Below, in pieces: positions 26,556 through 33,596 of a stretch of DNA of 33,596 nt; position 1 is the first letter of the stretch, and each line of letters begins with the position of its first letter. The DNA is from Planctomycetota bacterium. Lineage in GTDB: Bacteria; Planctomycetota; MHYJ01; JACPRB01. The DNA is taken from contig JACPRC010000134.1 of assembly GCA_016190175.1 (NCBI GenBank), positions 1 to 33,596 of the forward strand, read 5' to 3'. A model generated the notes under the pieces. The model did not search any database and was not told the DNA's origin. It saw only the letters and a program-made list of their open reading frames with translations. The position numbers and the translations under genes are program-made.

Positions 26556-27569
26556 TCACGCGGTCCGCATGGCCGGGAAGGGCGGGGGCGCGGTCCTCCG
26601 CAGGTACGCCTTGATGGCTCCCGCGAACTCCCCCGCGCTTCGGTATCGTCTTCGGATTTCCTTGTCGATGGCCTTCGAAACGACCCGCTCGATCTCCTCG
26701 GGGATGCCCGGAAACCAGGTGCTCAGGGGCGGCGGCGGCTCCGAGACGATCTGCCGGAGCACCTGCGAGACCCGGTCGCCCTCGAACGGGGATCTCCCCG
26801 CGAGGAACTCGTAGAGCGTGATCCCGAGCGAGTAGATGTCGCTGGCGGGGCCGACGCGGGCCATGTCCCCCATGGCCTGCTCGGGCGAGAGATAGAAGGG
26901 CGTCCCGAGGACGCTCTCTGCGACCCCCTTGGAGGCCGCGACCGAGATCTCCATGGCCAGGCCGAAGTCCGTCAGGAAGACGTGGCCGCAGATGTCGCGC
27001 AGGATGTTGTCCGGCTTCACGTCCAGGTGCAGGATCCCCTGCGAGTGCGCGTAGTTCAGGGCCTCCGCCACGTCCACGACGGTCTCCAGCGCCTCGCGGA
27101 TCGGCAGCCGGACTCCCGCCAGCGCCGCCCCTTCCACGTACTGTTTCACGAGGTAGCGGGTCCCGGAATCGACGCCGGAGCCGAGGTGTCGCACGATGCC
27201 GGGATGCACGAGCCGGGCCCCCATCGAGATCTCCTTCTCGAAGCTGTCGTCCGAGTCCGGGAATCCTCCCGGATGCAGGATCTTCAGGGACACCCATCTT
27301 CCCTGCGGAACCTCCCACGCCTTCCACACGGAGCCCAGCCCGCCCGTGCCGAGTTCCTCCACGAGGATGAAGTCCTTGAACTGATACTCGGGATCCTGGA
27401 CCTTCTCCATCACTTCCGCGGGCACCCGGCGCGTCGGGCTCGAGGACCCCTCATGCGGCGAGGTCAGGGTTTCCAGCGACAGGGTCGAGGGACACGTCCG
27501 GCCGGCGCCCCTTCGGACGTTCTCAGGATGCCAGGATTCCCGTTGCCGGAGCGGAACTCGCTGTCTCAT
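26556..27569 (-). CDS. Soluble Ser/Thr protein kinase
   Basis: This 337-residue Hanks-type kinase has no membrane helix or sensor domain. The glycine loop is GTGGLGSV (74-81), the catalytic Lys is 96 (VSLKIL), DFG is 201-203, and SPEQAMG follows. The HRD motif is HLD (181-183): Asp is kept but Arg is Leu, as in kinases that do not need activation-loop phosphorylation. The ATG at 27569 with GGAGG 5 bp upstream gives a 54-residue polar leader; ATG 27410 (284 residues) is the alternative. It is divergent from the secretin-type operon, separated by 399 bp. Confidence 0.88.
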   Translation of the reverse strand: MRQRVPLRQRESWHPENVRRGAGRTCPSTLSLETLTSPHEGSSSPTRRVPAEVMEKVQDPEYQFKDFILVEELGTGGLGSVWKAWEVPQGRWVSLKILHPGGFPDSDDSFEKEISMGARLVHPGIVRHLGSGVDSGTRYLVKQYVEGAALAGVRLPIREALETVVDVAEALNYAHSQGILHLDVKPDNILRDICGHVFLTDFGLAMEISVAASKGVAESVLGTPFYLSPEQAMGDMARVGPASDIYSLGITLYEFLAGRSPFEGDRVSQVLRQIVSEPPPPLSTWFPGIPEEIERVVSKAIDKEIRRRYRSAGEFAGAIKAYLRRTAPPPFPAMRTA

Positions 27570-27904
27570 ATACTCCTCCGCCCTGGAGCTGACGCTCCCC
27601 AAGTGCATGGAGAAAGGGTACGCAAACCTCCGGCCACCCCGCAGGGCAACTCCCCGGGCACCGGGACCATGCGTGGACACGCTCTCCGCAAGGGACGCGG
27701 TCTGCGAATGTGGAGACCATGTTGATTTCCGTGCGCATGATTCGTGAAGTTTCAGCAGACCCGCATGCGTCCCCGGGCGGGAGGTCCGTCTCCGCCCCGC
27801 TACCGGATGCGGAGTCCGTGGCCCTGCGGTTGCGACGAGAGACGCCGGTGGACGCTGTCGAGGGCGGGTATCGTGATGTTCGCCGCGCATTCCGACGTTT
27901 CCGG

Positions 27905-27941
27905 GCTGGAAGGGTTTCCCGGCGTGCGCCGGGATTCCAGC
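27905..27941 (+). promoter_or_regulatory. Leader hairpin upstream of the first exported paralog
   Basis: GCTGGAA (27905-27911) pairs with TTCCAGC (27935-27941). Inside, CCCGGC (27918-27923) pairs with GCCGGG (27928-27933). It ends 16 bp before the AAAGGAGG ribosome-binding site of the gene at 27969, so it could affect translation. In the rest of the 399-bp divergent gap (27570-27968) I see no convincing promoter. Confidence 0.35.
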
Positions 27942-27968
27942 GGATGCCGGAGCGAAAGGAGGTGGAGC

Positions 27969-28628
27969 GTGCGCAAGCTCATGTCGGCGGCGCCGGCGAT
28001 CGCGTTGCTCTTGGCCGAGTCGATCGCGTGGGCTCAGGAAGAGCCCTCGCGCTCCGAGTCCCGTGAGTGCAGGTTCCAGGCCCACAATCCCGTCATTCTC
28101 CGGGTGGGAGAGTGCGAAGAGATCCACGGGAAGAAGAAGTGGATCAGCGTGCTGACGAACACGCGGACCGTCGTGAGTCTGCGCAACACCAACTACGTCC
28201 GGTACGAGCGGGATTGCGAGGGCAATGTCCTTCAGACCTTCGATACGATCCCGGCCGTTCTCTCCGTGCGATTCCACGAGATCGTCCTCCGCGAAGACGG
28301 GGGCGCCGAGCTCGAGGTGAAGCCGCTGGGAGATTCGCTCTGGTGCGTGAATCCGCATCGAGGCGGCTACCGGATCGGCCTCGCGCTCTCGCTGGGGGAA
28401 CGCGACCTGGCCGACGATGCGGGTTGCTACGTGGCCACGGCGACGGTGACGGTGACGGCCGAGCCGTTCGAAGATTGCAAGGAGATCGAGCCCCCGGACG
28501 GGAGCGGAGACAAGGGCAACAACGGAGTCGGCAACGGCGAGGACCCGCAACCGCCGGGGGATCCCCCGATCAACGACGGACCTGGAACGGGCCCGGGGAA
28601 CCCCGGGAATCAAGGAGGGCAGCACTAG
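27969..28628 (+). CDS. Exported beta-rich protein, paralog 1, with Gly/Pro-rich tail
   Basis: This is a 219-residue protein. It has a signal peptide (PAIALLLAESIAWAQ) and a core of about 145 residues with conserved segments HNPVILRVGECE, WISVLTNTRTVVSLRNTNYV, EIVLREDGGAELEVKPLGDS, NPHRGGYRIGLALS and AGCYVATATVTVTAEPFEDC. The last segment looks like the final strands of fimbrial or Ig-like subunits. A 45-residue Gly/Pro/Asn tail follows. The GTG at 27969 follows AAAGGAGG. The tandem paralog at 28891 lacks the tail. The context with a PapD/DUF916-like protein and a secretin suggests a surface subunit. I do not know the family. Confidence 0.75.
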   Translation: MRKLMSAAPAIALLLAESIAWAQEEPSRSESRECRFQAHNPVILRVGECEEIHGKKKWISVLTNTRTVVSLRNTNYVRYERDCEGNVLQTFDTIPAVLSVRFHEIVLREDGGAELEVKPLGDSLWCVNPHRGGYRIGLALSLGERDLADDAGCYVATATVTVTAEPFEDCKEIEPPDGSGDKGNNGVGNGEDPQPPGDPPINDGPGTGPGNPGNQGGQH

Positions 28629-28716
28629 TGGCGAGCCGCATTCGAATCGGCGGGTTGCGGAGCCCCGAGGTACGAGGGCGGAGCGACCCACGGAAATGGA
28701 TGTGTCGAACCACTAA
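28625..28716 (+). repeat. CTAG-family palindromic element overlapping a stop codon
   Basis: The element starts with CTAG, whose TAG is the stop codon of the paralog 1 gene, and ends with CTAA. The outer arms (TAGTGG...CAT against ATG...CCACTA) pair partly, and inside GGGTTGC pairs with GCGACCC. Its left arm (TAGTGGCGAGCCGCATT) resembles the right arm of 21396-21474 (TAGTGGTGAGTCACATT on the minus strand). Confidence 0.65.
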
Positions 28717-28838
28717 GGGGGTGTCGAGATGCCCGGGGGCGGCGGCCGAGGATGGGCCGCCCTCGATGCGCGACCCCCTGCGGAGGAGTCGCCCCTGACG
28801 CGCGTCCACCGTGAAGGTGGTCGGGCGGGGCTCGGTGT

Positions 28839-28852
28839 CGGCACATGTGCCG
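28839..28852 (+). promoter_or_regulatory. 14-bp perfect palindrome upstream of paralog 2
   Basis: CGGCACATGTGCCG is fully self-complementary and lies 38 bp before the ATG at 28891. It could be an operator or a small hairpin. No clear promoter boxes flank it. The rest of the gap 28717-28890 shows only short hairpins such as CCACC-GTGAA-GGTGG at 28806-28820. Confidence 0.3.
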
Positions 28853-28890
28853 GCGCGGTGCCCGGCCCGGTTGTTGGAAAGAGGTGTGCC

Positions 28891-29415
28891 ATGCGTGCGT
28901 TCCTTTCGGCGACGGTGACGTTGGGCGTGCTTTTCGCCTGCGGCTGGGTGTCCGCCCAGGAGGAGGGATGGTCGGCGTCCCGCGAGTGTACGTTCAAGGC
29001 CCACAATCCCGTCATCCTCAAGGTCGGGGACTGCGAGGACGGCCACGGAGTCAAGTGGATCTCGGTGCTCACCAACACGCGGACGAAGGTGAGCATGCGG
29101 AACACCGACTTCATCCGCTTCGAACGGGATCTCGAGGGCAACATCCTCGAGACCTACGACAGGATCCCCGCGGTCACAAGTATGTTCTTCGACGAGATCG
29201 TCCTGCGCGAGGACGGCGGGGCTCCGCTCGAGGTGAAGAGGTTGGGGGAGTCGCTGTGGGGCGTCAACCCGCACCGGGGCGGCTATCGCATCGGCCTGGC
29301 CCTTTCGCCCTGCGATGCGGACCTCACCGATGACGCGGGCTGCTACACCGCCACGGCCACGGTGACCGTGACGGCCGAGCCCTTCGAGGACTGCAGGGAC
29401 CTCGAAGAGGATTAG
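28891..29415 (+). CDS. Exported beta-rich protein, paralog 2
   Basis: This 174-residue tandem paralog of the gene at 27969 has a signal peptide (TLGVLFACGWVSAQ). It shares HNPVILKVGDCED, WISVLTNTRTKVSMRNTDFI, EIVLREDGGAPLEVKRLGES, NPHRGGYRIGLALS and AGCYTATATVTVTAEPFEDC. It ends in an acidic tail instead of a Gly/Pro tail. Two cysteines of paralog 1 (in ERDCEG and LWCVN) are Leu and Gly here. AGAGGTG lies 6 bp before the ATG. A 15-bp hairpin follows the stop. A major structural subunit role is inferred from position only. Confidence 0.75.
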   Translation: MRAFLSATVTLGVLFACGWVSAQEEGWSASRECTFKAHNPVILKVGDCEDGHGVKWISVLTNTRTKVSMRNTDFIRFERDLEGNILETYDRIPAVTSMFFDEIVLREDGGAPLEVKRLGESLWGVNPHRGGYRIGLALSPCDADLTDDAGCYTATATVTVTAEPFEDCRDLEED

Positions 29416-29425
29416 ATGGCCACGA

Positions 29426-29463
29426 CCGGAACCCGTCCCGCGCGCCATCGGGACGGGTTCCGG
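29426..29463 (+). terminator. 15-bp intercistronic hairpin
   Basis: CCGGAACCCGTCCCG (29426-29440) pairs perfectly with 29449-29463 around an 8-base loop. It lies between paralog 2 and the PapD/DUF916-like gene on the same strand. No T tract follows, so partial termination or mRNA protection of the upstream gene is more likely than a full stop. Confidence 0.6.
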
Positions 29464-29495
29464 ATTCGCGTCCCGGATTCTCGGGAGGGTGTCCG

Positions 29496-30674
29496 ATGAT
29501 GCACCTGCCGCGCCGCGCGCGGACGACCGGCTGGCTCGCCCTTCTGCTTCTCGCGAGACCCTCCCTCTCTCTTGCCGTCGAGGCGGAGCCGGCTTTCCTG
29601 ACCAAGGAACTGACTCCCGGCAAATCGGACGGCTTCAAGATCACGCTCCGCACGAGCCGGCCGGCCGAGACGGTGTGGATCCAGCCGGTGGACTACTCGA
29701 TCGACCGCCGCGGACAGGTCTCCATCGAACCGCGCAAGGACGTCCGCTATTCGGGACGGGCGTGGAGCAAGTTGCGGCCGACCCAGCTCACGCTGCGCAA
29801 AGGGCGCGACGAGGTCGTGAACGTCCCCATGCTCGTTCCGCACCGGACCCCCGCGGGCGAGTACTACATGGGGGTCCAGATCTACACCGTGGTGAGCGAC
29901 CCGTCGCAGGACCAGCCGCTCCGCGTGAAGGTGGAGGTCAACCTGGTGGTCCTCGTCATCCTCGACATCAAGGGCCATACGCCGAAGCTGGGCGCGGAGA
30001 TCGTCGACCCGAAGATCGTCGTCCGCGACTCCATCCCCGAGGTGCAGGCCACCTTCCACAGCCTGAGCACGGTCAGCGCGATCGCGCGCATGGCCGTCGT
30101 CGTGCGGGACGGGGAGCGGAAGATCGTCGACAAGTTCCAGTTGAAGGCCGCCTCCTCGCCGCAGCCCGACGGGCAGGCGTTCGTGCTTCCGGAAGGGCTG
30201 AGGGACTTCGCGGGGGAGGGGAACCGCAAACTTCCTCCCGGCAGGTATTTCGGGGAGATCTTCTCGGTGTTCGGCGCAAAACCGCAGCGCGTCTCCAAGC
30301 CGATCGAGTTCGAGGTCGCGGGGGGCGGCACGAAACCCGATACGCCGCTGGCGGACGTCCGGGTGACGCCGGAGAAGGCGGTCCTGGAGATCCCCGCGGG
30401 GGGGATGCAGACCGCGATGCTGGTCGTGAAGAACCGCGGCTTCGACCCGGTCGACCTCGTGTGGAAGGCGCCGGACGGCGTCTCGTTCTTCCCGGACAGG
30501 CTGCGTCTGGAGCCGGGGAAATCGCTGAAGGTGCAGGTCCGTGTCCGCCTGCCCGCGGCCCAGGACCCGCGGCGGGACCTGCCCGTGGAACTCCTGCTGG
30601 AGGGCGGGACGGAGAAGGACCGCAAGCTTCTCGGAATCTCCGTTTACGCGCCGGGGACGGCTCCCGAGAAATGA
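29496..30674 (+). CDS. Exported Ig-like protein resembling pilus chaperones / DUF916
   Basis: This 392-residue protein has a signal peptide (GWLALLLLARPSLSLAVEAE). The first about 110 mature residues read like a PapD/DUF916 Ig domain: motifs TLRTSRPAETVWIQPVDYSI, LTLRKGRDEVVNVPM and RTPAGEYYMGVQI. A second beta domain follows, and a C-terminal Ig-like domain has PEKAVLEIPAGGMQTAMLVV and LEPGKSLKVQVRV. GGGAGGG precedes the start ATG-ATG. The family match is by pattern only. It may act as a periplasmic chaperone or structural protein for the paralogs encoded just upstream. Confidence 0.65.
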   Translation: MMHLPRRARTTGWLALLLLARPSLSLAVEAEPAFLTKELTPGKSDGFKITLRTSRPAETVWIQPVDYSIDRRGQVSIEPRKDVRYSGRAWSKLRPTQLTLRKGRDEVVNVPMLVPHRTPAGEYYMGVQIYTVVSDPSQDQPLRVKVEVNLVVLVILDIKGHTPKLGAEIVDPKIVVRDSIPEVQATFHSLSTVSAIARMAVVVRDGERKIVDKFQLKAASSPQPDGQAFVLPEGLRDFAGEGNRKLPPGRYFGEIFSVFGAKPQRVSKPIEFEVAGGGTKPDTPLADVRVTPEKAVLEIPAGGMQTAMLVVKNRGFDPVDLVWKAPDGVSFFPDRLRLEPGKSLKVQVRVRLPAAQDPRRDLPVELLLEGGTEKDRKLLGISVYAPGTAPEK

Positions 30675-30686
30675 AGGAGAAGGAAG

Positions 30687-30854
30687 ATGCCGACCGCTTC
30701 GACGGGCAGGAATGTCGACGAGAAGGAGGGCGGGTGTACGACCGGGCTCATCATCCCGTGGCCGCGGAGAAGGCTGGGCAGGCTCCTGCGGTTCCCGTGG
30801 CGCGGGCCCCGCCCGATGCTCGTCCAGCGACCGGGGCGGGGAATGCGGCCATGA
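30687..30854 (+). CDS. Small basic ORF coupled to the secretin gene (55 aa)
   Basis: An ATG preceded by AAGGAGAAGGAAG opens a 55-residue frame that ends in an ATGA overlap with the secretin start. The product is basic (RRRLGRLLRFPWRGP) with no signal peptide. Similarity is not recognised. The ribosome-binding site, the coupling and the fit to the 176-bp gap support it, but it may only be a leader that couples translation. Confidence 0.4.
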   Translation: MPTASTGRNVDEKEGGCTTGLIIPWPRRRLGRLLRFPWRGPRPMLVQRPGRGMRP

Positions 30855-32167
30855 AGGCCCGCATCGCGGCGGGTCCCCTCCTCTGGTTCCTTCTGTCCGG
30901 ATGCAACGGGCCGAATCCCCGGATCGACAAGACGAACTGGCCGGACCTGCGCGCCAGCGCCCGTCCGACCATCCTGAGAGACCCCCAGGCCCCGGACCGC
31001 GACTTCCAGGAATGGCAGGAGATCTCGAAGAGGCGCGCGGCCGAGGATGCGGAGCGCCTCGCGAAGCAGCCCAAGGTGACCGCCGCGTTCGCCGACCTGG
31101 CCATCCGCGACGCGCTGCTGGAGATCTCCGACCAGGCGAAGATCCCGGTCGTGACCGACCCCTCCGTCACCGGCACCGTCACGCTCAACCTCGTGAACGT
31201 CCCGTTCGAATCGGCGGTGAGGCTCATCGCCTTCGCGGGGAACTACGCCTACTCGACGGACGGCCACGCGTTCTACGTAGGGACCCTCGACCCGGCGAGC
31301 CCCTCCTACGCCACGCTGACGACGACGCGCATCGTGTCGACGAACCTCCCGCCGAAGGAGATCGCCGCGAGCCTGAACAAGGCGTACGCCGCGTACGTCT
31401 CCTTCAGCGAGGCGGTCCACAAGATCGTCCTGACGGGTCCGAGCTCCGTCCTGGACCGGCTCGAAGCCGACATCCGCACGCTCGACCGGTCGAGACCGCA
31501 GATCCTGATCGAGGTCATGGTCGTCGAGACGAAGTCGGGGTCCGACGTCGACTTCGGTTTCGAGCTGGCCCGGATCGAGTCGACGCTGGAGCAGACGTAC
31601 CGGCGGACCGACCTTGCGGGGACGCCCGACGTCTCGACTCTCGATCTGATCACGAGGCTGGCGGCGACGTTCGACGTCCTGTCCTCCCGCAACGTCGCCC
31701 GGATCCGTTCCCATCCGAAGGTGGTGACCTCGGACGGCGTTCCCGCGGAGATCCGCTCCCTCGTGGAGTCGTACGTCGTCATCACCCGGCCGGGGCTGAA
31801 CTTCCTGACGTCGAACCTGGAGATCATCCGGTCGGGCACCTCGCTCAAGGTGACGCCGAGCCTGACGCGGACCGGGGAGATCGAACTGGTCCTCGAGCCG
31901 GAGGTGGCGGACGTGATCGGCATCAGCTCCGACGTGAGCGGGTCGCTGCCCGTGATCAGCCGCCGGGGCGTCAAGAGCACCGTCCGCGTGAAGAACGCCG
32001 ACGTCGTCGTCATCGGCGGGTTGTACGAGGAGAGCATGCGGAACGTCCGCCGGGGGATCCCGTTGCTGAAGGACATCCCGGTCGTCAACGTGCTCCTCAG
32101 CCGCGAGATCGGCGACGCCCGCGAGACCGAGCTGCTGATCTTCGTTTCCCCGAAGGTGATCCAGTAG
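30851..32167 (+). CDS. Secretin-domain outer-membrane lipoprotein (GspD/PilQ-like)
   Basis: This 438-residue secretin has a lipoprotein signal (LLWFLLSGC). Next come an N0/STN-type domain (about 75-145, FADLAIRDALLEISDQAKIP) and an N1-type domain (about 155-215). The secretin core starts QILIEVMVVETKSGSDVDFG and continues with GTSLKVTPSLTRTGEIELVL, VIGGLYEE and GIPLLKDIPVVNVLL. The usual G-x-L-F after IPV is replaced by NVLL. The length is short, with fewer N domains than typical type II secretins. It should form an outer-membrane ring. No other type II secretion or pilus motor gene is in the window. Confidence 0.9.
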   Translation: MKARIAAGPLLWFLLSGCNGPNPRIDKTNWPDLRASARPTILRDPQAPDRDFQEWQEISKRRAAEDAERLAKQPKVTAAFADLAIRDALLEISDQAKIPVVTDPSVTGTVTLNLVNVPFESAVRLIAFAGNYAYSTDGHAFYVGTLDPASPSYATLTTTRIVSTNLPPKEIAASLNKAYAAYVSFSEAVHKIVLTGPSSVLDRLEADIRTLDRSRPQILIEVMVVETKSGSDVDFGFELARIESTLEQTYRRTDLAGTPDVSTLDLITRLAATFDVLSSRNVARIRSHPKVVTSDGVPAEIRSLVESYVVITRPGLNFLTSNLEIIRSGTSLKVTPSLTRTGEIELVLEPEVADVIGISSDVSGSLPVISRRGVKSTVRVKNADVVVIGGLYEESMRNVRRGIPLLKDIPVVNVLLSREIGDARETELLIFVSPKVIQ

Positions 32168-32175
32168 GAGGGAGG

Positions 32176-33528
32176 ATGCGGCTCGTCGTCTGGCTCCTGC
32201 TCGCCGTCGGCCGCCAGGACGACGCGGTCGACGCGAAGATCGGCGATGCCCCGGCCCATCTCCCGGTCGGCTGCCGGCTCATGCTCCACTGCGCCCCGAC
32301 GATGGACCGCACGATCGGCTCGTACCTCCTGGGGGACCGCGAGGTGTTCCTTCTCGAGAACGGCGCGGAGGAGCCGGGCGTGCTGAAGTGGATCGGGTGG
32401 AAGATGCCGGAGCGCGCGAGCGTGGTCCTGGCCGGCGCGGAGGAACGGAGGAGGCTCCTCGTCGGCGGCATCGAGGAGAAGCGCCTGGGGGAAGTCTGGG
32501 ACGCGGCGCTTCTCGACGGCGGGCGGCTCCTCGCCGTGGTGGTGCGGGCCGACGGCGGCATGGTCCTGAAGGCGGGGGAGCGGACGATCGGGCCGTTCCC
32601 GAGGATCGATCTCCTCCGGGCGGACGCGGATCGGCTTGCCTACGTGGCGCAGACCGGGGACCGCGCGCGCCTCGTCGTCGGCGACCGCGCGTTCGACGCG
32701 GTGGGGCGGCCGCGACAGATCTTCGTCTCTCCCGACGGCGCCTCCGTGGCCTGGATCGAGGAACTCTCCGACCGGCGGCAGCAGGCCGTCGTCGACGGCC
32801 GCCGGGGGGCCGCGGGACGCTCGATCCACCACGGCATCCACTTCAGTCCGAACGGGCGGCACGTCGCGTACGTCACGCGGGAGGAGAAGGGATTCCGCGG
32901 CTGGGCGGACGGCGCGGAAGTCCGCTCCGAGCGGTCCGTCGTCGCCGCCCGGGTCCTCGACGACGGCACGGTCGTGGCCGTCGAGACGTGGAGCGAGCCG
33001 GGCAGGTCCGGGCCGGAGGCGCGGGGCCGGCTGGTCGTGCGCGGCGCGCCCCAGGAGCGGATCCTCCCCAGGCCGGTGTACGACTTCGTCCTCCACGGGG
33101 CATCCCTCTTCGGCGTTGCGCGCTCGGAGGAGCGCAGTGTGATCGTGCGCATCGGCCCGTCGGGCGATGTCGCGTACGAGGAGACGCCGGGCCGCATCGG
33201 GACGCTCCTGCCCGAGCCGGGGGGGAAGAGGCGCGCGTTCACCGTCGCGACGAAGGCGGGGCTCTTCGTCCAGATCGACGAAGCGCGGATCGGCCCGTTC
33301 GAGCGGGCCGACCTGTTCCACCTGCGGTTCACGGGCCGGTTCGGGTACGTGGCTCAGAAGAAGAGCGGCGTCGTGTTCGGGATCGAACGGCAGTCGACGC
33401 AACTGGCGCTGACCGAGTACGTCTCCCCGATCGCGGTCACGCGGACGGAGATGACGGCGATCGTCGCGGGTTTCCTTGCGCAGAACCGGAAGAAGGAGAT
33501 CTGGCGGCGGGTGGTGGCGTTGGAATAG
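32176..33528 (+). CDS. Exported WD40/TolB-like propeller protein
   Basis: This 450-residue protein has a short signal-like start (MRLVVWLLLAVG) and repeated beta-propeller strands such as QIFVSPDGASVAWIEELSDR, HFSPNGRHVAYVTREEKG and RADADRLAYVAQTGDRARLV. This is the SPDG..VAY pattern of WD40-like/TolB propellers. GGAGGG and GGAGG lie just before the ATG, 8 bp after the secretin stop, so it is cotranscribed. A terminator follows. Its role is unknown; a periplasmic scaffold for the secretin system is possible. Confidence 0.75.
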   Translation: MRLVVWLLLAVGRQDDAVDAKIGDAPAHLPVGCRLMLHCAPTMDRTIGSYLLGDREVFLLENGAEEPGVLKWIGWKMPERASVVLAGAEERRRLLVGGIEEKRLGEVWDAALLDGGRLLAVVVRADGGMVLKAGERTIGPFPRIDLLRADADRLAYVAQTGDRARLVVGDRAFDAVGRPRQIFVSPDGASVAWIEELSDRRQQAVVDGRRGAAGRSIHHGIHFSPNGRHVAYVTREEKGFRGWADGAEVRSERSVVAARVLDDGTVVAVETWSEPGRSGPEARGRLVVRGAPQERILPRPVYDFVLHGASLFGVARSEERSVIVRIGPSGDVAYEETPGRIGTLLPEPGGKRRAFTVATKAGLFVQIDEARIGPFERADLFHLRFTGRFGYVAQKKSGVVFGIERQSTQLALTEYVSPIAVTRTEMTAIVAGFLAQNRKKEIWRRVVALE

Positions 33529-33536
33529 GAGGGGGT

Positions 33537-33556
33537 GCGGGGGAGTCCTCCCCCGC
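33537..33556 (+). terminator. Terminator of the secretin operon
   Basis: An 8-bp stem (GCGGGGGA with TCCCCCGC) with a 4-base loop starts 9 bp after the stop of the propeller gene. It is followed by a moderately T-rich stretch (CTCATTGTTCT). Confidence 0.65.
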
Positions 33557-33596
33557 CTCATTGTTCTGGGCCCTTTGTTCTTCGTACCTTGCGCCA

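Noticed and set aside
29489-30850. Upstream extension of the secretin frame to 29489
   Set aside because: That part is out of frame with the exported Ig-like protein, which has a signal peptide and ribosome-binding site. The secretin lipoprotein signal starts at 30851.
30541-32175. Upstream extension of the propeller-protein frame over the secretin gene
   Set aside because: It is a shadow of the secretin; the ATG at 32176 has a strong ribosome-binding site and a signal-like start.

Overview
This is a GC-rich bacterial chromosome segment with many eukaryote-like Ser/Thr kinases, a formylglycine-generating-enzyme-fold lipoprotein, pentapeptide and collagen-like repeat proteins, GTG and TTG starts, and repeat-laden intergenic gaps. 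That style best fits a member of Planctomycetota known from a metagenome. Myxococcota or Acidobacteriota cannot be excluded, because no rRNA or marker gene is present. I saw no tRNA, rRNA, CRISPR array or transposase.

Left block (1-5790, minus strand): two Hanks-type Ser/Thr kinases, the first running off the left edge, and a YycJ/WalJ-like metallo-hydrolase. Both kinases begin with helical motifs like the MshEN c-di-GMP-binding motif. The first ends in a tandem-repeat beta-propeller. Next (5847-10797, plus strand): an NhaC-family antiporter with an extra exported N-terminal domain, a C-type-lectin/FGE-fold lipoprotein whose 3' end resembles a variable region of a diversity-generating retroelement and runs into a cloverleaf inverted repeat, a Phd/VapC-type toxin-antitoxin pair, a 21-bp tandem array, and a small protein paired with a nucleotidyltransferase.

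Centre (10867-19309, minus strand): a tightly coupled type VI secretion spike operon in the order vgrG, collagen-like protein, DUF2169-pentapeptide fusion, giant pentapeptide protein, DUF3540, and DUF4150 PAAR-like tip. No sheath, membrane-complex or ATPase gene is in the window. The VgrG stops soon after its OB domain, and the needle-type sequence normally found there appears instead on the collagen-like protein. I consider this the most novel feature of the window.

Right of centre (19625-27569): an exported three-repeat DUF2541-like protein, a small membrane protein with a broken DoxX relic, an EAL-HDOD protein, and, divergent from it, a receiver, diguanylate cyclase, histidine kinase and response regulator series led by a sigma-54 promoter match. 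A hypothetical protein and a third kinase follow. Right end (27969-33528, plus strand): two paralogous exported beta-rich proteins, a PapD/DUF916-like exported protein, a tiny coupled ORF, a secretin lipoprotein and a propeller protein, which together look like a surface-structure or export operon.

Two families of intergenic elements recur. One is a TCAGC-based repeat that starts just after stop codons in the sense orientation. The other is a group of palindromes whose terminal CTAG supplies the TAG stop codon of the preceding gene.
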